Shown: positions 50,337-57,794 of the stretch, piece by piece
Layout of the letters: the number at the start of each line of letters is the position of its first letter
Position numbering within the stretch: position 1 is the stretch's first letter
Source of the DNA: Castellaniella sp036379515
GTDB taxonomy: Bacteria > Pseudomonadota > Gammaproteobacteria > Burkholderiales > Burkholderiaceae_B
Direction of reading: 5' to 3'
Assembly: GCF_036379515.1 (NCBI RefSeq)
Contig: NZ_DASVGN010000011.1
Coordinates: 78,756 to 142,755, forward strand
DNA length: 64,000 nt
The notes under the pieces: generated by a model
Database searches by the model: none
The model's input: the letters and a program-made list of their open reading frames with translations, nothing else
What the model was told of the DNA's origin: nothing
Translations under genes and position numbers: made by a program

Positions 50337-52055
50337 CTACCGCCGGAGATTGGTCCTCACCATCTCTGCGACGTCCTGGACGCGCCCATCCATGATGGCC
50401 TTGGCGCCATAGATCACGGTGCCGACCGCCATGGAAGGTTCGATCTTGGGCGGCATCACCAGCTCATTGCGGTTGACGTGCACGTTCAGCAGCGCCGGGC
50501 CGTCGTGCGCAAGGAACGCTTGCACAGCGGACTCCAGCTCATCGCCCCGTTCGACTGTCCACCCCTTGAGTCCCATCACGTCGGCAAGCTTGCCAAAATC
50601 CGGGTTCTTGAGATCGGTATACGCATCGAGCAGACCCTCGACCTTCATCTCCAGTTCCACAAAGCCGAGCGTCCCGTTGTTGAAGACTACGATCTTGATC
50701 GGGATATTCTCCTGCACCGTGGTCAGCAGATCGCCGAGCAGCATCGTGAGGCCTCCATCGCCGCACAGCGCGATGACCTGCCGCTCGGGCATTGCCCGTT
50801 TGGCACCGAGTGCCTGGGGCATTGCGTTGGCCATGGTCCCATGCAGGAGGCTCGTCAGCGTGCGGCGCTTGCCGTTGACACGGATATAGCGCAGCACCCA
50901 TACCATCGGGCTGCCACCGTCGGCGGTGAAGATTGCGTCATCTGTAGCGTATTGATCGAGCAGTGAGGCCAGCTGTTGAGGGTGAATCAACGCGTTCTTG
51001 CCCGGTTTTGCCTGGCGTGCGAGATTGTCCTGCGCCTCTTTTTGCAACGCGAGATGTATGTCGAGGAAACTGCGGTCATCATGCGGGCGCAGCTTCGGCT
51101 GGAGGGCGTCCAGCGTCGCACCGATGTCGCCGACCACGCCGACGTCAACCGGATGGCGCCGGCCAAGGTGAGTCGGGTCGATGTCGATCTGCACGACTTT
51201 GGCCTTTTTCGGGTAGAACTGCCGCCACGCGAAGTCGCAGCCCAGGAGCACCAGCGTGTCGCACTCGGTGATCGCGTCGAAGCCCGGTCGGGCACCGAAG
51301 ACCCCCGTCATGCCGACGTTGAACGGGTTGGCATACTCGACGAAATCTTTGGCGCGCGAGGTATGGGCCATCGGCGCCGCCAGTGTCTCGCACAAGCGGA
51401 CGACCTGGTCATGCGCCCCCTGGCACCCCGCACCTGCGTAGACCGTGACCTTCTCACCGGCATTGAGGATCGCGGCAACACGGTCGAGCTCGGTGTCCGA
51501 CGGCCGAGTGACGGGTGTGGGCACGTGCACCGAGTAGGCCGGGCCTTCTTCGATTTCAGCCGCTGCGACATCGCCCGGCAGCACCAGCACCGCCACGCCG
51601 CGCCGGGTCAGCGCCGCTTGCGCGGCCAACGTCGCCATTCTGCGTGCCTGACTGGGGATCCAGACCGTCTCGCAAAAAACGCTGCACGACGCGTAGATCG
51701 GCCGGAACTCGACCTCCTGCGGAAAATCGATCCCCAGCTCAGTGGTTGCGACCTGGCTTGCAATGAGCACGACCGGAGCGCGATTGCGGTTTGATTCGAA
51801 GATGCCATTGATGAAGTGCAGGCTGCCTGGCCCGCAGCTTCCAGCGCACGCGGTCAGCTGCCCGGTGAAATAAGCTTCTGCACCCGCCGCGAAGGCACCG
51901 ACCTCTTCATGGCGCACATGCACCCAGTCGATCTTGCTGCGCCGGATCGCATCGGTCACGTGATTGAGGGTATCGCCCACAACACCGTAACAGCGCCGTG
52001 TCCCGGCTTGTTCCAACGTATCAACGATAATTTCTGCAACGCGCCGCTTGGCCAT
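50337..52055 (-). CDS. poxB: Pyruvate:ubiquinone oxidoreductase PoxB (pyruvate oxidase)
   Basis: 572 residues, thiamine-diphosphate and FAD dependent. Decarboxylates pyruvate to acetate and CO2 and reduces quinone at the membrane. N-terminal CYGVVGDTLNHVTDAIR and HVRHEEVGAFAAGAEAY (catalytic Glu), FAD domain with TVYAGAGCQGAHD and GMTGVFGARPGFDAI, and TPP motif LCGDGGLTMLLGDLLTTV to FNN. The C-terminal lipid-activated tail of E. coli PoxB has no clear match. A tandem 15-bp repeat lies 52-81 bp upstream. Downstream it meets the MFS gene tail to tail. Confidence 0.93.
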   Translation of the reverse strand: MAKRRVAEIIVDTLEQAGTRRCYGVVGDTLNHVTDAIRRSKIDWVHVRHEEVGAFAAGAEAYFTGQLTACAGSCGPGSLHFINGIFESNRNRAPVVLIASQVATTELGIDFPQEVEFRPIYASCSVFCETVWIPSQARRMATLAAQAALTRRGVAVLVLPGDVAAAEIEEGPAYSVHVPTPVTRPSDTELDRVAAILNAGEKVTVYAGAGCQGAHDQVVRLCETLAAPMAHTSRAKDFVEYANPFNVGMTGVFGARPGFDAITECDTLVLLGCDFAWRQFYPKKAKVVQIDIDPTHLGRRHPVDVGVVGDIGATLDALQPKLRPHDDRSFLDIHLALQKEAQDNLARQAKPGKNALIHPQQLASLLDQYATDDAIFTADGGSPMVWVLRYIRVNGKRRTLTSLLHGTMANAMPQALGAKRAMPERQVIALCGDGGLTMLLGDLLTTVQENIPIKIVVFNNGTLGFVELEMKVEGLLDAYTDLKNPDFGKLADVMGLKGWTVERGDELESAVQAFLAHDGPALLNVHVNRNELVMPPKIEPSMAVGTVIYGAKAIMDGRVQDVAEMVRTNLRR

Positions 52056-52106
52056 GATCAGCTCCTGTCTCGACCGCGTTCGGCAGAGTCAAACACGGAT
52101 ACCGAT

Positions 52107-52136
52107 GGAATGTCAGAACTCGGAATTTCAGAACTC
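52107..52136 (-). repeat. Tandem 15-bp direct repeat upstream of poxB
   Basis: GGAATGTCAGAACTC (52107-52121) is followed directly by GGAATTTCAGAACTC (52122-52136), one mismatch. It lies 52-81 bp before the poxB start, where an activator or alternative sigma factor would bind. The unit length is 1.5 helical turns, so the two copies face opposite sides of the helix. Confidence 0.7.
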
Positions 52137-52211
52137 ACAAGAAAAATTTGACACGCCCTTTGAGAAAAGGTTCAGCAAGCGCACAGAAGGCCGCACCTCC
52201 TTCGTCGGGTG

Positions 52212-52715
52212 CTATCGGGTAGTGCGCCCTTGGCTCAGTTTCCTCAAAAGGCCGTCGACAGACCAACTCCCAGGACCCCAGGCTACCACCGCCAGCAGCA
52301 TCATTGCCCACACCTTGTGGTCGGCAAAATCGCCCAGGCTTATCAGGCCGGTCCAGAAACCATGGGGCCAGAGGTCGGGATAGGAAATGACGGCGATCAG
52401 GTTGTAGGCGAATAAAAACAGCTCCGTGAATCGGCCTGCAATGCCAAGCCCCAACAGCCATGGCGTGATCAGTTCAATCCAGGTGCCCAGTACGGCCGCA
52501 ATTGCCGGAGCCAGGAGCGGGACGTGATAGAGGTTTTCAAACAGCATCTGGGTACTTGCCGGGTCCGCAATCTTCACCACCCCTGCCCGCCAAAATGCAA
52601 CTGAGACCCAAAGGCGCATCAAAAGCAGAACGAGGGGAGCGACCCACCGGTTGAGCCACTGCGCGGTGCGTGCGTAGCAAGTACCAATACAGTTGATCAA
52701 TGGCGCGGATGTCAT
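52212..52715 (-). CDS. DoxX-family membrane protein of the bufferin operon
   Basis: 167 residues with four membrane helices: LVLLLMRLWVSVAFWRAGVV, LLAPAIAAVLGTWIELITPW, FTELFLFAYNLIAVISYPD, and WAMMLLAVVAWGPGSW. The DoxX fold resembles a quinone-linked membrane subunit. It overlaps bufC by ATGA (52712-52715). DoxX genes regularly end DUF2282-DUF692-DUF2063 operons (HvfD/BufD type); the role could be electron supply for the peptide maturase or export. GC and codon use look like the neighbours. Confidence 0.87.
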   Translation of the reverse strand: MTSAPLINCIGTCYARTAQWLNRWVAPLVLLLMRLWVSVAFWRAGVVKIADPASTQMLFENLYHVPLLAPAIAAVLGTWIELITPWLLGLGIAGRFTELFLFAYNLIAVISYPDLWPHGFWTGLISLGDFADHKVWAMMLLAVVAWGPGSWSVDGLLRKLSQGRTTR

Positions 52716-53512
52716 GATTTTGGCCTCTTTTTTGTGACGGCATAGGGCAGTACCCGCGTCACGAGATGACGCCCGATAAGCTCATTCATGCATTGAGCGG
52801 AATCAAACCCTGCATCAAGCGTCGCGGCATCCACGCCTGCTTCTTTGAGAGACATGCCCGCCGCGAGGGCCGTGACATACGTAAAGGTGGCCGCATCGAC
52901 GGCTGCCATTGCAACTTCGTCGTTCTCTCGCCAGAGCATGACGTTCTCTCCCTCGTCATTCAGGCTGAGATCCCCCTGCGGATCCATGGCAAAGCGCCAA
53001 ATCGCAAGCACCTGGTATCGACTGCTGAGAAAATGAACACAGGCATGCAAACCGATGCGAAGGCTTTCGCCCGCGCCATCCAGACCCGCCATGAAGTCGT
53101 CAAATGCCAATGCCTGCGAATCGGCAGCAAGAACGGTTTCTTGACGTAGCCATTCCAGTCGCGCCACATCGGCCAGATAGGGGAGCGTGCGGCCCGCAGG
53201 AATCGTCTGCAGATAATCGGCAAAATGCACACCGAACTGCTGCAGGTTTCCCGAACGTGATGGATAAAGACCCCGATAACGCCGCGCCGCCTGGTCGAAC
53301 CAGTCCTCACCGACCAGTGCCAGCACAGCCGGGTAGCTTGTACGCAATGCCGCCGTCTGGATTTCGTTGCAGCTGCGGCGATAGATCCGCAGGCGCGCTC
53401 CGGGTGCGAGGCCATTACCCGCGATCGAACTCACGGGGCCTGGCACGGTGCCGTCATAGAGCGCGGCCAGGAAGGCTGTCTGCAGTTCACGCAGGGAAAG
53501 CTTTGCATCCAT
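52712..53512 (-). CDS. bufC: BufC/HvfC-type DUF2063 peptide-modification partner
   Basis: 266 residues. N-terminal DUF2063 domain: SLRELQTAFLAALYDG, LRIYRRSCNEIQTAALRTSYPAV-like segment, LVGEDWFDQAARRY, and PSRSGNLQQFGVHFADYL; the C-terminal half is a second alpha/beta region (LPYLADVARLEWL). Once annotated as putative DNA-binding, such proteins are now seen as partners of MNIO enzymes that present the precursor peptide. The ATG at 53512 lies inside bufB (26-bp overlap), and the stop overlaps doxX by 4 bp. Confidence 0.88.
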   Translation of the reverse strand: MDAKLSLRELQTAFLAALYDGTVPGPVSSIAGNGLAPGARLRIYRRSCNEIQTAALRTSYPAVLALVGEDWFDQAARRYRGLYPSRSGNLQQFGVHFADYLQTIPAGRTLPYLADVARLEWLRQETVLAADSQALAFDDFMAGLDGAGESLRIGLHACVHFLSSRYQVLAIWRFAMDPQGDLSLNDEGENVMLWRENDEVAMAAVDAATFTYVTALAAGMSLKEAGVDAATLDAGFDSAQCMNELIGRHLVTRVLPYAVTKKRPKS

Positions 53513-54350
53513 CGAGGATCTCCTGTGCACGAGCCGCTTCGTCCACCAACACCTCAAGTTCGGGGATGTCCGCATCCCACTCGATGAGTGTCGGCACCTG
53601 ACCAAACAGCTGTACGGCTTCCGCATACAGGTCCCACACCGAGTGATCGACGCGACGGCTGTGTGAATCGATCAACACGGGGACTGGAAAGCCCTCCTTT
53701 CTCGTAAAACCTGCCAGGTGAATCTCGCGGATGGCCGAGCGTGGCAACGCACGCAGATAGACGTGCGGGTCAAACCGGTGATTGACGCTATTCACATAAA
53801 TGTTGTTGACGTCGCACAGCAGGCCACAGCCACTGCGCTTCACGACTTCCGAGACAAACTCCCATTCTGCGTAGTCACCGCCCTTGAAACGCAGGTAGGT
53901 CGAGACGTTTTCGACGAGGATTTCGCGCTTGAGCGCATCCTGTACCTCGTTGATGTGTGACACGGCGCATTTCAGTGCCTCCTCGGTGAAGGGAAGCGGC
54001 AACAGGTCATTGCTGTGTTGCCCCCCTACGGCCCCCCAACACAGGTGCTCTGAGACCAGCTCGGGGGCGTAGCGATCCACCAGTTCCTGAAGCCGCCGCA
54101 GGTGCGCGGGATCCAGTCCGTCGGCCGATCCGAGAGACAGTCCGACGCCATGCAGGCTCAGAGGATAATCCGCTCGAATGCGGGCCATGGCATCCTGAAA
54201 AGGTCCTCCCGGGGCGAACAGGTTTTCAGTGTGAGTCTCAAGCCACGCAATGGGTGGCCGCTCGTGCAGCACACGCATGACATGGGGAGCACGCAATCCG
54301 ATGCCGGCCGCAACCGGCATGGGACGCACCACGGTGGTGGATTCGGGCAT
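53487..54350 (-). CDS. bufB: MNIO-family (DUF692) peptide maturase BufB
   Basis: 287 residues with the TIM-barrel-like DUF692 fold of the multinuclear non-heme iron oxidases (MbnB, TglH, HvfB). Candidate metal ligands are in place: SLHGVGLSLG, SEHLCWG, LVENVSTY, CDVNNIYVNSVNH, IREIHLAGF, LIDSHS, and PTLIEWD. Known members modify Cys residues of a peptide using iron and oxygen. The ATG at 54350 lies 13 bp after the precursor gene's stop. Overlapping starts of B, C and DoxX show one tightly coupled operon. Confidence 0.92.
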   Translation of the reverse strand: MPESTTVVRPMPVAAGIGLRAPHVMRVLHERPPIAWLETHTENLFAPGGPFQDAMARIRADYPLSLHGVGLSLGSADGLDPAHLRRLQELVDRYAPELVSEHLCWGAVGGQHSNDLLPLPFTEEALKCAVSHINEVQDALKREILVENVSTYLRFKGGDYAEWEFVSEVVKRSGCGLLCDVNNIYVNSVNHRFDPHVYLRALPRSAIREIHLAGFTRKEGFPVPVLIDSHSRRVDHSVWDLYAEAVQLFGQVPTLIEWDADIPELEVLVDEAARAQEILDGCKAFPA

Positions 54351-54363
54351 TGCCCGATGCCCT

Positions 54364-54684
54364 TCAGGACGCCTTGAGACTGCCGCCAATTTTTCCGCAG
54401 ACCCCTGCGGGCATCAGCACGAAGGACGCCGGGTCGTGCGCCTTGGCGTCCTGACCTGCACAGGAGTGGCCAGGTGCCTGACAGTCATTCTTGTACGCAG
54501 CGTTTACACCAAAGCACTTCGCGTAGTGATCCTCCTTCATCATCTTCATGGTCTTTTGCTGAGCCGCCTTCATCATCTCGGGCGTCATCGTCATGGGCTG
54601 GGCCATGGCCAGACCCGTGGCTGCCGTGGCCCCCAGGGCAACGGCACAAAGCAGCGTGGACTTCAACAAACGTGAGCTGTTCAT
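54364..54684 (-). CDS. bufA1: BufA1-type bufferin precursor peptide (DUF2282)
   Basis: 106 residues, substrate of the BufB/BufC enzymes. Signal peptide to about residue 28 (GLAMA), then a Met-rich stretch (31-49, seven Met), then the DUF2282 core with Cys57, Cys68, Cys75 and Cys96 (AKCFGVNAAYKNDCQAPGHS, CAGQDAK, PAGVCGKIGGSL). In Caulobacter such bufferins are exported to the periplasm and, after Cys modification, bind copper. The same role is inferred here. GGAG lies 7 bp before the ATG. A 6-bp hairpin lies in the leader (54704-54720). It is the first gene of the operon. Confidence 0.92.
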   Translation of the reverse strand: MNSSRLLKSTLLCAVALGATAATGLAMAQPMTMTPEMMKAAQQKTMKMMKEDHYAKCFGVNAAYKNDCQAPGHSCAGQDAKAHDPASFVLMPAGVCGKIGGSLKAS

Positions 54685-54955
54685 TCGTGATCTCCAAAAG
54701 TCGGTCAGGAGAACCCTGACGCACCAAAAGAGGACGGGAGAAGCCGAAAGGGTTCGCAGTGTTCACGCTTTTTGCCCTTTCGTTACAAGTCAACACACCA
54801 AACTGATCCGATTTCCCGTTCCGGCCGAACCCTTTTCTCGTCTCATTGCCTCTATTGCAAGAGGGGTGAGGGCCGAACAGGCAACAGCGACAGACTGTGC
54901 ACTGAGGGAATTGTGCGATCAGAATGTAGCAAAGCGTCGATAGCGAGCTTGGATC
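54685..54955. promoter_or_regulatory. Divergent control region of bufferin operon and ECF sigma gene
   Basis: 271 bp, less GC-rich than the genes. A perfect inverted pair AAAGGGTTCG (54747-54756) and CGAACCCTTT (54826-54835) places the same CGAACCC box toward each side. On the bufA side GAAC, 15 bp, CGTC (54755 down to 54733) resembles an ECF-type promoter (AAC-N16-CGT) and gives a start near 54725. GGCCGAAC is repeated at 54823 and 54871. A 6-bp hairpin (GTCAGG/CCTGAC, 54704-54720) lies in the bufA leader. None of this is proven. Confidence 0.45.
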
Positions 54956-55480
54956 ATGATCACATCTACGAATGAACGCGATAACTTGATCCTGTCTGCA
55001 CAGACGGGGGACGCAGAAGCCATCAATCGTTTGCTCGCGGTGTGCCAGGCTGACGTCCGTCGCTATGCGCGAAAGCACTGCCAGGCCAGTGACGTCGACG
55101 ACGCCATCCAGGAATCGCTCCTCGTCATCTCGCGCAAAGTAAAAGGGCTCAAGGCCGTGGCAGCGTTTTCCTCCTGGCTATTTACTGTAGTCAAGCGGGA
55201 GTGCCGCAAGCTGTCGCGGATCATGTTCCGCTACGAGCCGCTACCTGACGAATTGGCTGAGAGACTTCTGCTGCAAAGGCCCCAGGACGACCTCAGGATT
55301 GACCTTGCAGCTGCGCTGGAATCCCTGCCCGCCCACTATCTGGAAGTGATCCTGCTGCGCGATTTTGAAGAACTGACGATTGCGGAAATTGCTGCCAGGC
55401 TGGAAGAAGGGACAGGCGCGGTGAAAAGCCGGCTGCATCGGGCTCGCGAGCTTGTGCGCGAATACATGCTGAACAACTAG
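54956..55480 (+). CDS. ECF sigma factor divergent from the bufferin operon
   Basis: 174 residues with the two domains of an extracytoplasmic-function sigma factor. Sigma2: ILSAQTGDAEAINRLLAVC, RYARKHCQASDVDDAIQESL, FSSWLFTVVKRECRKL. Sigma4: ALESLPAHYLEVILLRDFEE, TIAEIAARLEEGTGAVKSRL, HRARELVREYM. Caulobacter bufferin genes are controlled by the ECF factor SigF with membrane anti-sigma NrsF; here no NrsF-like gene follows, only a small two-helix protein. The ATG at 54956 is the first in frame; no strong ribosome site is visible. It probably drives the bufA1 promoter. Confidence 0.9.
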   Translation: MITSTNERDNLILSAQTGDAEAINRLLAVCQADVRRYARKHCQASDVDDAIQESLLVISRKVKGLKAVAAFSSWLFTVVKRECRKLSRIMFRYEPLPDELAERLLLQRPQDDLRIDLAAALESLPAHYLEVILLRDFEELTIAEIAARLEEGTGAVKSRLHRARELVREYMLNN

Positions 55481-55487
55481 GAGCACC

Positions 55488-55730
55488 ATGATGTACTGCA
55501 ATACCTCCGTCATTTCTCAAATCGCCCGCGGTGTACTGGCCGTGGCATGCATCGTGGGTGCCATCATGCTGAGTCACTATTTCTGGGCCACTATCGCCTT
55601 GGTCGCCGCGGCGGTCATCCTGATGCGTGGATGTCCCGCCTGCTGGCTCACAGGATTACTCGAAGCGATGGAAAGCGGTTCAAATCGAAAACAGCCTCAG
55701 CAGGCACGCCATACCCATCACGCGCCCTGA
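55488..55730 (+). CDS. Small CxxC membrane protein (YgaP/DUF2892-like)
   Basis: 80 residues: MMYCNTSVISQIARGVLAV, two membrane helices (VLAVACIVGAIMLSHYF and TIALVAAAVILMRG), then GCPACWLTGLLEAM and a polar tail rich in Gln and His. The double-helix unit resembles the YgaP transmembrane domain. The CPAC motif at the membrane edge could bind metal or sense redox. It lies 7 bp after the sigma gene with AGGAG upstream, so it is co-translated; an anti-sigma or sensor role is an inference. Downstream to 55807 I see no further gene. Confidence 0.72.
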   Translation: MMYCNTSVISQIARGVLAVACIVGAIMLSHYFWATIALVAAAVILMRGCPACWLTGLLEAMESGSNRKQPQQARHTHHAP

Positions 55731-55807
55731 CAGGCCCGCATCCGTTCGGCACGCGGTCGATCAGCGACAAGCATGCAGATTGGTCTCGCGATTTCCTGGA
55801 CAATTCA

Positions 55808-55860
55808 GTTGGTAAAGAAAAAGCCCGCCTCCCGTAGGGAAAAGCAGGCCTTGTACCAAC
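55808..55860 (-). terminator. Terminator of ssb
   Basis: On the minus strand, an imperfect stem (GCCTGC...GCGGGC around TTTTCCCTACGGGAG) followed by TTTTTCTTT, just after the ssb stop. Outer arms GTTGGTA (55808-55814) and TACCAAC (55854-55860) also pair, enclosing the whole element. The plus-strand gene ends 77 bp away. Confidence 0.8.
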
Positions 55861-55869
55861 AAGTGTTCG

Positions 55870-56358
55870 CTAGAACGGAATATCGTCGTCCATATCGGCC
55901 AAGTTGTTGGCCGGAGCCGCCGCAGGTGCTGCAGGACGAGGCTGTTGCGGCGTGGACCGACGAGGCGCGGGAGCTTGCGAGAAGCCGCTGGAATCGCCCG
56001 CAGGATCGCCCGTGCCGTCACCGCGCCCACCCAGCATTTGCATCTGGTCAGCGACGATTTCGGTACTGTAGCGGTCGGCACCGGTTTCTTTATCTTGCCA
56101 TTTGCGGGTCTTGAGGCGGCCCTCTACATAGACCGAACGCCCCTTGCGCAGGTATTCACCCGCGATTTCAGCCAGGCGGTTGTAAAACACGACGCGATGC
56201 CACTCGGTTTCGTCGCGGCGTTCGCCGGAGGCCTTGTCCTTCCAGGAGCTGGTGGTGGCAATCGATACGTTGCAAATGGCGGCGCCGTCCGGGCTGTAGC
56301 GGACTTCGGGGTCGCGCCCCAGGTTGCCGACGAGAATGACTTTGTTGACGGAGGCCAT
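55870..56358 (-). CDS. ssb: Single-stranded DNA-binding protein SSB
   Basis: 162 residues. OB-fold from MASVNKVILVGNLGRDPEVR to about residue 110 (WHRVVFYNRLAEIAGEYLRK, VYVEGRLKTRKWQDK), then a flexible Gly/Pro/Gln linker and the acidic tail MDDDIPF that recruits partner proteins in replication and repair. AGGA lies 9 bp before the ATG. A terminator follows. No LexA-type CTGTAT-N-ACAG operator was found upstream, unlike in E. coli. Confidence 0.97.
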   Translation of the reverse strand: MASVNKVILVGNLGRDPEVRYSPDGAAICNVSIATTSSWKDKASGERRDETEWHRVVFYNRLAEIAGEYLRKGRSVYVEGRLKTRKWQDKETGADRYSTEIVADQMQMLGGRGDGTGDPAGDSSGFSQAPAPRRSTPQQPRPAAPAAAPANNLADMDDDIPF

Positions 56359-56511
56359 GGTGAAGATCCTGTATTGAACGAAGTGTCTGGATTATCGACG
56401 GTAATGCCCGACGAAAGACACGTCGAAAGATATCAAATACGCATTATCGCCCATGCGGGATTACCTGCACAGACAGGAGCCATGACGCGGTCGTCGCAAG
56501 CCCGTCGAAGC

Positions 56512-57708
56512 CTACCGAGCCGGCTCGCGAAAGCCGCGCGCCGTGAACAGCCACACGGCAGCCAGCATGGCAGCAACCCAGAACACCAACGAGGGTCCGC
56601 CCGCGCCCACCAGAAGGCCACCGAAGACGCCGCCGGAAAATACGCCCAGCGACTGCGCGGTGTTGTAGAAGCCCAGGGCCAGGCCCTTGTAAGTGGGTGG
56701 GGCCACACGGGACACCAAAGAGGGCTGCAGCGCTTCCAGAATATTGAAGAAGACGAAGAAGCCAATGAAGGCTGCCACCACCAAGGCAAACGAATGTTGC
56801 AGCCAGGGAAGAATGCCCATCACGACCACCAGCCCCAGCACGGACCACTCGAGCGCGGCCTTGTGCACATGGCGCGTCTCGGTATAGAAAACTGCCGGCA
56901 CCATGAGCACGAACGAGGCCAGGATCACCGGCAAATACACCTTCCAGAGCGTCGCGGAATCAAAACCGCCCAGGTGCCCCAGCAACCCCGGCGCCACCAT
57001 GAAGAGCGACATCAGGATGAAGTGCAGGCAAAACACGCCAAAATTAAGGCGCAGCAAGCCGCCATGGTGAAGCACGTCGCGCGCGGTCGCCTGTACGATG
57101 TCGGCCTCGGAGCGCGGCACTTCCGGCACGAAAAACTGCGCGATCAGCAGGCACACGAAACCCAGCAGGCTGATTGCCCAAAACAGCCCCGACAGGCCGA
57201 ATTCACCCACCAGCAAGGGCGACAGCACCAGCGAGACTGCAAACGAGATGCCGATCGACCCTCCCACCATGGCCATGGCACGCGTGCGGACCTCGGGCCG
57301 AGTGGCGTCTGCAATCCAGGCAGTAATGGCAGCCGATACGGCGCCCAGCCCCTGGACCACACGTCCCACGGTGACCCAATTGACACTATTGGTCAGGGCG
57401 CAGATGACGCCCCCCACCACGAAGAGCAGCATGCCGAACACGATGATGGGGCGCCGTCCGTAGCGGTCCGAGGCCATGCCCAACGGAATCTGCATCACCG
57501 CTTGCGTGAGCCCATAGGCCCCCAGCGCCAACCCAACGCGCGCGGGGTCATCACCGCCCACCAAGGTGCGCGCGGCCACCGCAAAAATAGGGGTCAGCAG
57601 GAACAGCCCCAGCATGCGGGCCGCGAACAGAGTGGCCAGCGCAACGCTGCTGCGCCGTTCTAGCGGGGTCAACTTGAGCAGGGGGGAAGACGAATGCCGG
57701 GAGGACAT
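56512..57708 (-). CDS. MFS transporter (12 TM)
   Basis: 398 residues with 12 hydrophobic helices. Motif A between helices 2 and 3: GMASDRYGRRPIIVFG; RVVQGLGAVSAAITAWIADA and GGSIGISFAVSLVLSPLL in the first half. This is the subgroup that lies between ssb and uvrA in many beta-proteobacteria. The substrate is unknown. It is divergent from uvrA with 86 bp between. No partner protein is encoded next to it. Confidence 0.9.
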   Translation of the reverse strand: MSSRHSSSPLLKLTPLERRSSVALATLFAARMLGLFLLTPIFAVAARTLVGGDDPARVGLALGAYGLTQAVMQIPLGMASDRYGRRPIIVFGMLLFVVGGVICALTNSVNWVTVGRVVQGLGAVSAAITAWIADATRPEVRTRAMAMVGGSIGISFAVSLVLSPLLVGEFGLSGLFWAISLLGFVCLLIAQFFVPEVPRSEADIVQATARDVLHHGGLLRLNFGVFCLHFILMSLFMVAPGLLGHLGGFDSATLWKVYLPVILASFVLMVPAVFYTETRHVHKAALEWSVLGLVVVMGILPWLQHSFALVVAAFIGFFVFFNILEALQPSLVSRVAPPTYKGLALGFYNTAQSLGVFSGGVFGGLLVGAGGPSLVFWVAAMLAAVWLFTARGFREPAR

Positions 57709-57794
57709 GATGGACGGATGTTCCGAACAGGAAAGACTGAGACTGCGCGTTATAGTACCAAGTTGGCCTTTTCAGAACCTGAACTCAACCCGGC

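Noticed and set aside
55945..57663. 572-codon open frame opposite ssb and the MFS gene
   Set aside because: It spans two clear minus-strand genes and the gap between them; composition typical of antisense GC-rich sequence.
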